In this document: positions 23,235 through 34,969 of the stretch, piece after piece | How positions within the stretch are numbered: the stretch's first letter is position 1 | Layout of the letters: each line of letters opens with the position of its first letter | DNA from: Jackrogersella multiformis | Taxonomy: Eukaryota; Ascomycota; Sordariomycetes; Xylariales; Hypoxylaceae | Length of the DNA stretch: 64,000 nucleotides | Assembly (NCBI GenBank): GCA_902806575.1 | Contig: CADCXD010000005.1 | Span: 620,001-684,000 of the forward strand | Direction: 5' to 3' | Made by a program: the position numbers and the translations under genes | The notes under the pieces: model-generated | Told to the model about the DNA's origin: nothing | Database searches by the model: none | Seen by the model: only the letters and a program-made list of their open reading frames with translations

Positions 23235-24751
23235 CCCTTATTAGGTAACTTGGAATACAAACTTTCGAAGACTTGCTGGAGTAAGAGTTAAAGGGTACCT
23301 AGATGGAATAGTTGCATATTCGGTTCCCGTTTTCCTACTCTCTAGTTAAGGTATCTAAGACTTGCATGAAATCTCTGGGCAATACTTGTTCCATACACCT
23401 CTTGGACTGATCTATATATAGGTAAATATACCTATATAAAACTCACTAGTCGAGTCGAGTGGAGGGAATATACTCCATTACTGCATCTCATAAAGACGGA
23501 CTTCGAGGCTCTGCCGCATAGCTCGCAAAGAACTCCCTAGAATAATACACTAGACGCGAAACTATCATCGCATTAAAAGATACAAGTCTCCTCCCCTTAA
23601 GTATATGGAGTGCGTGAGATTAGACTACAGGGACTTTGCAGTCAGCGTGCCATGGAAAATCAGCTGCATTGAGAGTAAGAGGAGTTGAACTGGCCACTCA
23701 TGAGAGTTAACTGCAATGAGGACTAACTGCAGGTTAGTCGACGGCAGATAGTGAACAGGATTCGATTGCGGTGAGAGTGAACAGCGATAAGGCTAATAAC
23801 GAATGATATTCGATTATTTTGCAAACTTTGTATTGTTATTAATTATATTGCCGTACACATAACGCATATTGACTAACCTAAGCCAAAGCGAGGAAAAGCT
23901 GATGGTGTTGCTCCCTCGTTCTACAGCAGTAGTGATTCTGCGAAAGGCTTTTGCACGGGTGCTCCCGCAACTGCAGCGAGGCGCTTCAGGTGACGTTGCT
24001 TACTGTAGATGTGTTGCGTTAAACAGGAACACCTTCAAACACATCTTTCCCTCGCCCTGCAGAATTACAGTAGCGCGGATGTGGAGTTTACCATTATTTC
24101 CCTGATTTTTTTCGACGATTTGGAGATATTCTGCTGCAGCATTTGTGGCGCAGCGGCATCACCACTAGAGCATATCTTGCTACATACTTGCCTAATTCTT
24201 TCTGGTTCCCCTTGTCGAACAGCATAGGATGGCCCGGGCCGAGTAAGGGGGGTTGCAACGGTTAATATATTGTAAACTCCGATGCCTTTATCTCGTCATC
24301 TCCTGTGAAACGTATTAGGTTATAGACTCAGTCATTCTTACGGTACCTAGGTATATGGGTAGATGAAAAGCCACGATGGCGTCTTCGTAGCTTTTGTCTC
24401 GGTATATTCTGGCTTAGAGATATCTTCTACGCCCAGATATGTCCCACATACAATGAAACGAAACCTGTATGAGAGTGTACATGGCAGCATGGACACTGCT
24501 GGTCGATGAATTCTGACACCCAGCAATATCCCGGTCAGCCCAATGACGCCAAGGCTGAATGAGACCGGCCCAAGACGGGTTTGTGTGATCATATACTCAC
24601 ATCACAGACGCGGAATGAAACCGTTAGGTATCTTGATAAGGTGCCGCATTTGCATTTATACTTGTCCAGCAGACACACAGTTGCGTATCTCGTCTTGTGA
24701 ACCACACCAGGCCGAACAAATACGATACCTAAACCAAGCCAGCCATCGAAA
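23235..24751. other. intergenic, bZIP upstream region
   Basis: 1.5 kb without a supported gene. A run of loosely repeated gaggttaactgca-like words lies at about 23640-23790. Small open frames at 23869-24227 lack any recognisable content. Confidence 0.55.
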
Positions 24752-25398
24752 ATGGTGCAGTGCGGATTCAACACGTTGGCGCCAGCCCTGGAGTTCAGTG
24801 TGAGCAGACCCTTTTTCCTGCCCCTTTCCCCTTCCCCCGTCCTCGTCGTGCAGTCAGCTAGGATCTCACGCAATCTCGCCACCAGCTTCGGATTTTTGCC
24901 CTCTACCCCATGGGTCAGCTGCCCACGGGCGGGCAGTGGTCCAACGGGAACGGCATCGGCATACTGAAGTCGGTGGCTGGGTCCGACCTGTACCTGAACG
25001 CCACGACGGTCCACATGGACGATTTTAATATGAGGTCGACTGGCGGCCCGTACACACTGGCTGCACAGGGCTTGCTCAGAACTGACGACGGCCACTACAT
25101 CGGCATCTACGGCAAGGGCCTATTGGCCAACACGCCGCACATCCAGGCCATCATGGCTAACGAGACCGGCGTGCAACCTACCGAATGGGGCGAGATCGAC
25201 ACGTACACAACCTGGAATTTCCAGGCCTCAGGCAGGTATGCCTCACTCGCCGAGTCCACCTACGTCGCCAACATCAGGGTCTACCCGTCCGACGGGGGAG
25301 ACACCGTGTCTTACATCGATTATCGCATGAGCAAGGTTATGCCCGGTCCACCCTGCGAGCATAACGGAGAGGAGGAAACGGGCAATAATGAGCTATAA
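24752..25398 (+). CDS. small DUF3237-like protein
   Basis: Proposed exons 24752-24799 and 24862-25398 give 194 aa. The body resembles DUF3237 proteins, small beta-barrel proteins of about 150 aa that are frequent in fungal clusters and have no settled function. Supporting features are LPTGGQW followed by a variable strand, then LAAQGLLRTDDGHYIGIYGKG, the TTWNFQASGRYASL segment and a closing YIDYRMSKV strand. No signal peptide is evident. The upstream exon and its GTGAGC donor are tentative, and translation could begin at the ATG at 24910 instead. Family membership is recognised from pattern only, with moderate confidence. Confidence 0.6.
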
Positions 25399-26114
25399 GA
25401 GTTGTAACAGGTGAAAGCAAGCACGTACTTAAAGCAAAAAGTACGATTTAAAGGTAATTGTTAATTATAATTGTTAATTATAACGAGCGGTTATAAAGTA
25501 ATTTAATGTAGTCGAATAAAAAGTTATAAAGGTATAAGTAAGTTTATTAAATAGAGCGTTTAAAGAACCTTGATTATTATAGATTATATGGCGGTTAAAG
25601 TTGTTTTGACAGTGCAATAATTGATTGAAACCGACAGGATGTAGTAAACAAGTGTGATTTAAAGGAAGGTGGCGTGAAGTGGCTAGGGGTGGCAGAGTGG
25701 CGAAGGGTATGCCGAAAGGTGGCGCGCGAAGTGGCTAATAGCTTTGAAAGCTAAACTGTAACATAAAGATAATTGAATTACACTTGTTGAAGTTGTAAAC
25801 GGTTTGAAGCTATTTTGATTGTATAGTAAGTCATTAAAGTAATAGACCATGGAAAGTTTAAGATTAGCGCGGCGAGTGGCCGGCGGCGGGGTGCAGAAAG
25901 GGACCGAAAGGTAAAAGCTGTAATATCGATTCCTCGATCCCCGGTTAAACCTCGGTAATTACGTAAATTCGGGAACATTATGTCCGCGTATACAATGACC
26001 TTACGTTTTAATTAAATATCGTTATGATATAACTTAAAAAAAAACCCTTTTAAAAACTTTTATTTTATTTATCATTATCCTCGACGTTTAACGTAAGGTT
26101 TCTCTCGTAATCAT
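25399..26114. other. AT-rich block with short tandem repeat
   Basis: Strongly AT-rich sequence with GC-rich islets (about 25660-25720 and 25860-25890). A perfect 13-nt tandem duplication (AATTGTTAATTAT) lies at 25456-25481. No coding capacity is evident. A decayed, repeat-induced-point-mutated transposon is possible, but no ends or target duplications were found. Confidence 0.5.
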
Positions 26115-27996
26115 TTATCCTGCATGCTTGCTCCAGCCTCGGATTCGTTCACCATACTAGATAAAATTAGCCTTACAGCGATCGCGAAGGAATGCAGGTA
26201 GGACTCACGTGGTAGAGTATGAAGGGAATAGGTATGAACAGTACTGCAAGACCGCCAAGTAGCGAGTTGCCAGGACCAACTCCGAGCCGGTCAAATAACG
26301 ATGTTGCCTAAGTAAGTAGTCAGTCAACAGTTAGTATCAGCTGATAGCGAGGATGAGGAGGGCATATTGGAACGACTTACAAATAGCGGGAAGGTCGCAC
26401 CAAGTGTGGCCCGGAATAAGGTGGCCCCTGCGAAGATGGATGCGGCGTTACGAGCATATACGATGCCGATGTACATATACACCGAGTTGAACAGTGTAAC
26501 AACACCAATGGCAAAGATGCCGGAGCCAACGATGGGGACCATCCAGTGTACGTCTTCTCGTGACGTCCAACCGAACCAAAATAGGCAGACTGGGAGTGAG
26601 AAGCACCCAATGAATGTCGGCGGGAGAAGCATCTCAGGCTTGAACTTGCCCGACTCCATTGCGGGGACAAGAGACTTGGCGATCCAGAGGAGATAGAAGG
26701 GCGCAGTGAGGGCCGTAAACACCAAGATGCTGAAGAACACCAGTCCCTGTTCCCCGGGGCCAAAATGGTATATGTCGCCAAATACGATGGGGAACGACTC
26801 GAACCAGACAAACAGTAAACCGTAGAGTAGGGCAGCGTACAAATCCATAAACAACACGATAGGCTCGGTGAATATGAGTGAAAACGCTTTGCCGAGGAGG
26901 ACAAGGTTATCCTTCGGGGTATAATGCGCCGAGTCGATTTCGGTTTGACTTTTCAGACGATCATTCCCGGTGGCCTGTCTAAGTCTCTTCGCTCTGTTGT
27001 AAAGGATGTTCGCGGCACTGGTCTCGGGGAAGAGGAAGAACATGATAATGAGCGTGAGGCTACACAAGAATGTGAAAACCCAGATGGTCCAACGCCAGCC
27101 CATAGCCGGTGCAAGATACCCACCGACAATGGGGCCGAAAACCGGCCCAAGAACACCGGCCCATGACCAGATACATAGACAGTACGGTACTTGAGTTGGC
27201 GGATATATGTCGTTGATAGTACCGCCTCCTGTAGCGAGGCAAGGGCTACCACAGAAGCCTGTTACCCATCGAAAAACGAGGAAGACAGCGATATTCGGGG
27301 CAAAGCCGACGGGGAGTTGGAATAGAATGAAGGCCAGCAGCGTCCAGAAGAAGATACCGTTGCGTCCCACCCGTGGCATTTCCGATAATGGAGACCACAG
27401 CATGGGACCGACTCCGTATCCACTAGATTAGACGTCAGCAAAGGTTCTGGTCAGATCGGTTACGTACGATTGCTTACAGAGTGAAGAGTGAAAGACCCAA
27501 GATTGCGACCTCGTTACCGACGCCGAACTCTTCCATAAGGTAGGGCTCGCCGGGAACGTAGATTGAGCTGGCAATGTAGACGGCAAAGTTTAGCAGGCAC
27601 ATCTGAGCAGTTAGTAGGTGCTTCAAGCCGATAGGCCAATTCTGGGGGTTCTGGAGTGGTGTGGAAGATTAGCAGCCGTAGCATCGAAGGGGGGGCATCG
27701 ACGGGAATAAGCAGCAGGCCTACCTCTGGATCATCTGGGCCATACCAGCCTACCACGAGGACATCCGAGGAGGCATCCTCACCACTGTTCTTCTTCTTCT
27801 GCCCCTCCGCCGCACCACCTTCTACATCCTTGTCTGAATCGTCTCCTCCGGGGCGAGAAGTTTGTTGCGAAGAATCTTTCTGGCAAGCCTTTTCCCACAA
27901 AGTGGGATCACGCTCATCAGGATATAGCATTGCCTTGTTGCTCGAAACAAGGCGCACGAGCTGGCCGAAGACTGTGTCCCGAAATGGAAGCGCCAT
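26115..27996 (-). CDS. MFS multidrug exporter, DHA1 type
   Basis: Five exons (27996-27724, 27650-27478, 27422-26381, 26307-26209 and 26156-26115) give 542 aa. A hydrophilic acidic N terminus (about 80 residues, with GQKKKNSGEDASSD) leads to DDPENPQNWPIG, the usual lead-in to TM1 of fungal drug:H+ antiporters. TM2-3 has GYGVGPMLWSPLSEMPRVGR, the motif-A loop; FGPIVGGYLAPAMGWRW follows and then FPETSAANIL, typical of FLU1/MDR-like transporters. About twelve hydrophobic segments are expected. Two small 3' exons complete the C terminus (FDRLGVGPGNSLLGG and YGERIRGW), and all junctions stay in frame. The start at 27996 is the first in-frame ATG; an extra upstream exon is possible. Its likely job is product export or self-protection. 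Confidence 0.9.
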
Positions 27997-29342
27997 GTCA
28001 GGCGAGGTCTCGATCAACTTGGTGATTATAGAATCCTTAGAGAGAGAAAAGAGGTAAACACTACATGGTATTTTTAAGTGTTAAGTGTTAAGTGAGTTAA
28101 GTAAGTCAGGTACCTAGGTACCTACGTATGTACATCGAAATAGTTAAAACGGATTTAAGCATTAAATCCATAGATAAACCCACGAGGGACATGATTATTA
28201 CCTAAGCTACCTACCTTGTTGGTTTATTGGTAAAAACAAAGAAGTAAACACTTGCGTAGTACCTACCGGTTTTTAATGTACCTACCCAGGTATTGGAGGT
28301 ACAATAATTTCTTTTTGTACGACATTGGGAGAGCTAGAGCGTGAGGTTGCTTTACCTACCTAGGTATGTACCTGGGTACCTAGGAGGTACCTAGGTACCT
28401 GTAGATAGCAATCAACTTAGCATCCACGTACAGATGTCATAGCAGCGACTGCTGTAGAATCGAATCCGGAACCTTCGCAGCCCTGGAGGATACCTATCAT
28501 CTTATAAGCAAACATTACATACCTAGGTACCTAGGTACCTAGCATGTGCACAGGGTGACCCCACGTTGTTAAATTAAGCTTAGACATGGGGAGGTTAATG
28601 TGACTTAAGCAGCTACCTAGTGTACCGTACATACATACATTACCTACCTAGGTACTAGACTAGGATGTTATCTTGGGTACTAGGGTAGGGGGTGTGGAAA
28701 GAGTTGCCGATCTAATCTTACGGATCATGATCGGTCGGAGTGGAGTCACTGGACAGCCACAGCCACCCGCCCGGGCAGAAATCTTGGAAGGTACCTATCT
28801 AGGTACCTAGGTATCATTTTGCATTCCAACTCTAATGCCCCTGGACGTTGATGCGGTCAGACCCGTGGACATGCGTCGCTTTAGGGGCTTTCCTCTGAAC
28901 CGCTCATTGTCGTGACATTTTAACATTCTGACATTCATTAGGACTAGAGTTTCTGACACGCAGCTTGCCTATATTACCTGCATGTGAATCAAGTCGGATT
29001 TACGCAACACCGTCCGCTCTCCTCCGTCTCACCATCGCCACTGTGCTATAACTCATGTTGATGAGTCCCAAAAGATAATATAGGGAATGCCCGAGGGACC
29101 AGCCAGTTAGATGTCAGACCTCACTATAATCTATGAGCTAATGCTAATGTAGCCTCTATAACGCCGAACTGGACAATGCTTCTAGCCGAAACTAATCTCA
29201 GAGGCTTTTTTTTGCATCTCTATGAGCCAAGTTCGCTGCTGTGAGCTCTAGTGTGCCCACGATCTTGGTAACACTTCCATACTTTTGACTATCTTTGACG
29301 TCCGTCGATACTATTGAAAACACTCATGACCATATAGTCAAG
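27997..29342. other. intergenic hotspot of TACCTAGGTA palindromes
   Basis: Divergent upstream region of the exporter and the TRI14-like gene. Several separate palindrome clusters lie within about 700 nt (28109-28813), listed as a repeat. TTTGACGTCC lies at 29294-29303, about 40 nt ahead of the TRI14-like start. No gene is supported. Confidence 0.65.
28109..28813. repeat. clustered TACCTAGGTA/GGTACC palindromes
   Basis: Overlapping palindromic units of CCTAGG and GGTACC occur at 28109-28125, 28353-28400, 28520-28541, 28641-28655 and 28790-28813. The same family recurs at 12167-12186, 12351-12370, 21585-21620, 38234-38258, 48821-48835, 48907-48932, 49057-49078 and 49171-49184, always outside coding sequence. 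Confidence 0.85.
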
Positions 29343-30560
29343 ATGAAGGGTTCAATTACGGCTATTTTTTCTCTGGTGGTGCTAGTGAATGTAGTCCGCG
29401 CATCCTGGAAGGCCTTTCCTGCCTGCCCTCCCCTGTCGGGTGACGTTACAGTGAATATACCCAACATTTACCCCGAGAGTGCTGATTTTGCACTGTCTAG
29501 CTGTGAATTCTATGTCGGGTAGGTACCTAAGTACCTAAGCAGCCCCTATCCACGGCTGCTCGACAGTAGCTCATTATGGTGTAGATCACTGAACAACGGG
29601 AGCGTCGTCAAGTTCGATCCCTACACATTAAGGTCGGAGGTAATCGAAATTCCTGAAGTTAGCTATAACTCTGAGTTCTTCGTGTGTGGAGTCGACTACG
29701 GCCATGCGACGGGAACTATCTACATCTCCGCCAGTGCTCGCGCCCCGTGGTGGCCCACCATAGGCGGGAATCTCACTGGTCCCAATCGCCTCGTACGCTA
29801 CGACCCGTTAGGGAAGACCATATTATGGCAAGCAAACGTCGACTCGCTTGTCAAGGAGATTGAGGAACAGATCGGTTCGCCCGTTGCCGGCTTCCAAGAC
29901 TCGGCCGAGGACATGGATGGGAATGCCTACTTTATGGCTGCCTTTAGCAACACCATTCTCAAGGTCGACAAGAACGGAAAGGCGACAAGGTTCTATAGTC
30001 CAGATGCGGACAAGGTCGATACGGCATACGGATTTGGGGGCGTTTTCGTGACCCAAGAAAACGTCATGGTACTAGGCGACGGGGTATCGCATGGGTTTAT
30101 TCTGTTCGATCTTTCAAGCTCAACGCCCTCGAAGCCCACTTTCACCACGCCCTCAGGGCACCCAGAGATATATGATGGGATATTGGAGTGCGATGCCCTG
30201 ATTGCGCCGAGAAGATATAACGACAAGGTCGCCCTGTGCTCCAGCGTCCTGAACAGGAACTTCGGGCCTCACGGTGTCGTCACCGTGTACATATCAGAGG
30301 ACGGATGGAAGTCCAGCAAATACGCCGGCATCGTTCCCGTAGATTTCGGCCAGTCGCCCGACGTCTGGTCAACGGCACAGCTCGCGACGTCGGATAGGGT
30401 CTACGCGCTCTCCTCGGCCCTTCCCTACGACGAAGAAATCTTCCCTCAAACCAAGAGCACAACACTTGTAGATGTAACCGACAAGATAGACAAGCTGACT
30501 AAGCGGTTTTCTCCCAGTCAAGAATTAGGCAAGACGGAAAAACCCCACGAGGAACTATGA
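29343..30560 (+). CDS. secreted TRI14-like (SMP-30/beta-propeller type) protein
   Basis: Two exons (29343-29518 and 29585-30560) give 383 aa. MKGSITAIFSLVVLVNVVRA is a clear signal peptide and fixes the start; the in-frame ATG at 29295 would put charged residues ahead of it. The mature protein opens with CPPLSGDV and YPESADFALSSCEFYVGSL and continues with YDPLGK, DMDGNAYF and ILKVDKNGKATRF, repeats typical of a six-bladed SMP-30-like propeller. This layout matches proteins annotated as TRI14-like in fungi. TRI14 itself is a trichothecene-cluster protein of uncertain biochemical role. No terpene synthase is present here, so a trichothecene pathway is not implied. A role in transport, binding or lactone hydrolysis would be speculation. 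Confidence 0.8.
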
Positions 30561-31266
30561 AGGAGGCCAGGAACTGAAAGCATACGACGTTTATATAAAA
30601 CTACTAGAACTAATGTATTTTAATCATATTAAAGCTTCTTGACTGTTATAAGTTCAAACTTTTCCCTGTTGTCCAATTGCTCGTCTTGGCCAACCAGGTC
30701 TCCTGTCTAGCACTAGCGGTAGATTAGGAGCCGGCAATTTCTATCCAACTTTCGGCGGAGGTTATCGGAAGGCCTGGGCCATGATTAAGGGGCGCCGCGG
30801 TACCCAGGCTAAAGCTCTAACTCTTACTACCCGTGTGAATCTGGCCAGGGAAATGATAAGGTAGAAGAGACGGTCGTGCCGACGAGCACAGCTTAAGCTT
30901 TGCTTTGAAATCCTTTGGTTCCTCTGCCATAGAATTGGGGACTGCATGGGTCACGGGAAATGAAGTCTGTTGGCATTCAAATCTTAGAGGCTCATCTACC
31001 AAGTATTTGCTTTTGTTAGGGTAGAGTTATCCTGTTAAATTTAGTGCCCTTATGGATAATGGCCCCATGGAAACATTTTGAAAAAGGTCAGCCAGCTTAG
31101 GTCGATGGGTAAAATCCCAATATGATAGAAAACTAGCTTCAATTTTCCCTAGCTAGCTTGTGACATCTAGGTCTCAGACAGCGAAATAACTCAAGTGGTG
31201 TTTATAACATACGGTTTATTCTACGCAGGTTCCCTGGAATAACAAGAACATACAAGGCATCTTTAA
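30561..31266. other. intergenic, no gene seen
   Basis: Convergent 3' ends of the TRI14-like and aldo-keto reductase genes. Two overlapping minus-strand open frames of about 60 codons at 30762-31002 lack recognisable content. Confidence 0.55.
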
Positions 31267-32410
31267 CTACTTCTCCACCGTATCGACGTACAGCTGGCTC
31301 TTGACAAAGTCCGGCACCCGGTCCCCTGCCACAGCAGAAACAATGCCCCTGATCTGGACTTCCTCGGCATCAGTGAGCTCCACCTTCAGAGCGCCAAAGT
31401 TCTCCTCGAGGTATTTGACCTTCTTTGTCCCGGGGATAGGGATCACATCTTGACCCTGCCTCAGGACCCAGGCTAGAGAAAGCTGAGCAGCGCTGCATTT
31501 CTTCCTCTCGGCCAGCTCCTGGAGCTGGCGAACCACCTTGAGGTTCGCTTGAAGGTTCTCGCCGGCGAATCGCGGAAAGAGGGTGCGCCAGTCTCCCTCG
31601 CCCGAAATGGATTCCTTGGAGGTTAGGGCTCCTGTCAGTAGCCCTCGCCCCAGGGGAGAATATGCGACGATAGCGACGCCCAGATCGCGGCAGGTGGACA
31701 TCAGGTTGGTTCCAGAAGCCCCCTCGATGCCGAGTTCGAATGGCGAATACTCGATCTGGACAGCGTCGACGCGCCCGACTTTGCATGCACGACGTAGCGT
31801 GCCTGCGCTGATCTCGGAAAGGCCTATATACTTGATATATCCCTCGCTGAAATGTAGGTTGGTATCTATCAGTCTACCTATCCGTCTATCATGTTGCTGT
31901 ACTTACGTCTTCAGCTCAAGCATGGCTTGCATAGTCTCTTCGATCGGCATGTTAGGGTTAGCTCGGTGCATGTAATAGAGATCAATATAGTCGACACCAA
32001 GAGTCTTAAGACTCTCAGCGCAGGCTTTCTTGCAGTAGGCAGCCGAGCTGTCGATCTCGGAATGCGAGCCTTTGAGGAATCCAAACTTGGTCGCCAGGAA
32101 TATCTGGTCTCTATTGCCAGTGCGCTTGAACCACTTCCCGAGAAGCTCTTCGCTGTCACCGTACATACTATGTAGTAGACTCGTCAGTGATTTTGTGGAG
32201 GCACGATTCCTTGCCATTATTTGGTGCTCACTCTGAACTATCCCAGGTGGTCGCACCTATCTCCAGCGCACGGTCAAAGACAGCAAATCGCTCCTCATCG
32301 CTTGGTGGTGTTCCGTAAAATACGGACAGTCCCATGAGCCCTAGTCCCATAGCTGGGATCATGGGCCCATGCCGTCCGAGTTGACGGAGAGGAACATTGG
32401 AGCTAGTCAT
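31267..32410 (-). CDS. aldo-keto reductase (AKR13/Yakc-like)
   Basis: Three exons (32410-32232, 32167-31907 and 31846-31267) give 339 aa, the normal length for an NADP-dependent TIM-barrel AKR. The tetrad is complete: Asp57 (TTWDSSD), Tyr62 (MYGDSEELLG), Lys87 (LATKFG) and His127 (YYMHRANP). IEYSPFELGIE and VAYSPLGRGLLTG follow, and IPIPGTKKVKYLEEN near the C terminus binds the cofactor phosphate. Members reduce aldehydes and ketones to alcohols. Reduction of an aldehyde made by the A-T-R reductase is an attractive but unproven role. The ATG at 32410 was chosen; the upstream frame has only a non-ATG codon. Confidence 0.92.
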
Positions 32411-33481
32411 GTTATTGGGTCTTTTTAGCACTAGCTCAAGGTTTGAGGAAGTTATCTTGTTGCTTTTCTAGAGTGAAGGTGATTTAGTGAGATATCGATT
32501 TGACATATAAACGCAGTAGGTACATCAACACGGTCTATATCCTGCTATTCATCCTTTGTCTTGGAGCGGTATTGGTCGGTCAAGGCCGGGAGTAAGAAGT
32601 ACCACGTAGCTAAACTCCGAGTCATGCATCCGGTACAGCTTATCCTGCATCACAGCCTCCCGGGTCACACCCCACTCGTCAGGAATTCTCGTCATCTAAG
32701 GAGCAGAGCATACATTGTTGATTATAAGTAATCCAAATCGTGCGGCGGGACTAAGAGCCGGCGCCGGAGTGGTACATGTACATTCTCACACTCTGTCCAT
32801 CGACCCAAAATCCCTCGTACCCGGCGAGAGAGAGAATTCGGGGATACCAAACAAGCTGGGCATTATTATTCTATTGAACGATGTCCTCACTAAGACTTGA
32901 CCTTAAGTTACAGTCAGTCCTAGCCATGTTTTCTGACACCCCAGAAACGCCCAAGTATGCTGATCCCCTAGCCTCCCGAGGTGGAAACGATGCGATGCTT
33001 GCACAAGTGTTTGGGAGAATTCCATATCCGAAAGCATGAAGGAATATACGCATGTGATCCCCTGAGCATCTATTCCCGAAGGCAGTCGAAGGCATGTATG
33101 CTGCTGTTCTCTAGTTATAATCTAGTGACAATCCTTCAATGTAGATCGATCTCGCATAGTATCTCGTGAGCTAGAAGGGGGTTAGTTCCTGGAAACACGG
33201 GCCTCGGTACCGTGGTAGAGACATCGAGGCTCGCGGTGGATACAAATATTTTCCTGAAATTATCGCCTATGGGCTTGTGACAAGCTTGATACTTCCTAAA
33301 CTGTAAATTTACCTAATGCTTGGATAAAAGCAGATCACTTGAGATACCTCGCCGGTTGGTTGCGTCCATCCACGACTTACACACTGCCACTCCCAATAGT
33401 CAACTCTCCCAAACCGCCACCATAGCTGCAAGTGATGACCGAAAACTAGCTCTATACACCATCAAAAGGCAGCTTTTGACT
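32411..33481. other. intergenic, no gene seen
   Basis: About 1.1 kb between the aldo-keto reductase start and the 3' end of the monocarboxylate transporter. Open frames of 60-93 codons (for example 33320-33601) show no domain or splice partner. Confidence 0.55.
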
Positions 33482-34969
33482 TTACGCATCGCGCTGGCCC
33501 ACCGCCTCCCCGCGATTGAACCGGTACGCAGCAACCAACGGGACGGCCATGAGAGCCACGGAAATCGTCATGGCTACTCCGGCAAAGACTTGCGCGTGTA
33601 AGAAATCGGCACGAGGCACATCCGCCAGGGCGCCGGCAATCGGAGCACCGACCAGCACGCCCACGGCGGCCGTCGACCAGCTCATGCCCAGCCGCGCGCC
33701 GATGACGTCGAGGCTAGGGCTGAGCGTCGGGTGCGCGGTGCTCGCAGCAGGCGCCGTGACCAGGACGCCGGAAAGGAACCCCCACGCGACCGTCCAGGCT
33801 ACCATGCCCTCCTTCGTGGTGACGGCCGCCCAGCCGAAGAGCAGCACGATGCCGGCCGCCTCCCCGAATATCAAGATCTGAACGGGGGCGGCGCGCGCGC
33901 CCAGCAGATAGGGCGCCGTCCTGCCGAAGAACGAAGCCGCGTTGCTGACGGCCAGCAGGTCGAAGGCGAACTCGGCGCCTGCGCGGAGCTTGACGGCCGC
34001 AAACGTCGTGAGGTAGAACAGCGGGATGTAGTACGCGAGGAACTGGAAGAACAGCGCTGCGACGAACGTGCCGAAGACGGGCTCGCAGAAGCCTCGGGGG
34101 TCCATAACCATCTTTGCCTTTGGCGAGCGGACCCCAGGCTTGCGGCATATGATGATCAGGGTTGGGATGGAAACAGCCAAGTTTGCCGAGGCAATAACGC
34201 GCACTGCCGACGCGAAGCCGACCGAGGGCGCAAGCCTGCGAAATGCCAGGGGGAATACGATGCCTCCGATGCTTGCGCCAGTGGAAGCGCACCCAAGCGC
34301 GATCGGTCTCTTAGTCGTAAATATAGACGAGATGATGGCGAAAGCCGGGATATTGATTGCTCCAGCTCCCAGTCCGACGCAGAAGCCCTGCGCCAGCAGA
34401 ATCTGCCAGTACTGGGTAGAAATGGACAGCATGAACATACCGAAGACGATCATGAAATGCCCTACAACCATGACTGGGCGCAAGTGGCCCCGATCAGTCA
34501 GGGGCCCTGTCATGAGTCCCACGATCGTGACAAACGTTGACTGGACGCTGCCAATCCATGAGAGTGTCGAAGGGGAGGTCTCAGGGAGCAGCTTAGTCCG
34601 ATAGTATTCTAGGAAAACTCCAAAGGTACTAGATAGTCCCCTTGAGAGATGTTAAAAGTCTATCATCATCGGTTCTAATCGGCTGATCTTACCAAGAATT
34701 CACAAAGATAAAAAATCCTGCCAGAACGACGAGCCAGGCCTCAATCCCTCCATTAGGGGGAGTTGATGCAGGTAGCGGTTGGCTTGGTGTCGGCGTGAGC
34801 AGTGGCTGCCGTTCTCCGTTGAAGCTGTCTGAGATATGTGGCAATATTCCATCGTTCTCCTCGCGGAGTCTTGGATTTACCTTGTTCTTGTAAGTTCGAT
34901 GGCAGAGGTCTATACAGCCTGTTTGTCGTGGCTGGTGTCTCTACTTACCGTCTTTGCCCGGGCTGCCAT
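33482..34969 (-). CDS. MFS monocarboxylate-porter-like transporter
   Basis: Three exons (34969-34949, 34886-34693 and 34628-33482) give about 453 aa. After a polar N terminus (LPHISDSFNGERQPLLTPTP), TM1 is EAWLVVLAGFFIFVNSC. WIGSVQSTFVTIVG and LMTGPLTDRGHLRPVM follow, the TM2-3 loop typical of the MCT/MCH subfamily. QILLAQGFCVGLGAGAINIPA and further hydrophobic segments complete about twelve TMs. The 7-codon first exon (MAARAKT) is tentative: its acceptor could be at either of two AAG sites six bases apart, both in frame. GC content is high (over 60% in the last exon). Fungal members carry monocarboxylates, riboflavin or small metabolites; uptake or export of a pathway acid is possible. Confidence 0.85.

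Noticed and set aside
29343..30560. Trichothecene cluster reading based on the TRI14-like gene
   Set aside because: No terpene synthase or other trichothecene genes in the window; the surrounding genes are polyketide-type.
33731..34540. 269-codon plus-strand open frame
   Set aside because: Antisense to the monocarboxylate transporter, hydrophilic Arg/Glu/Asp-rich shadow of a membrane protein gene with high GC.
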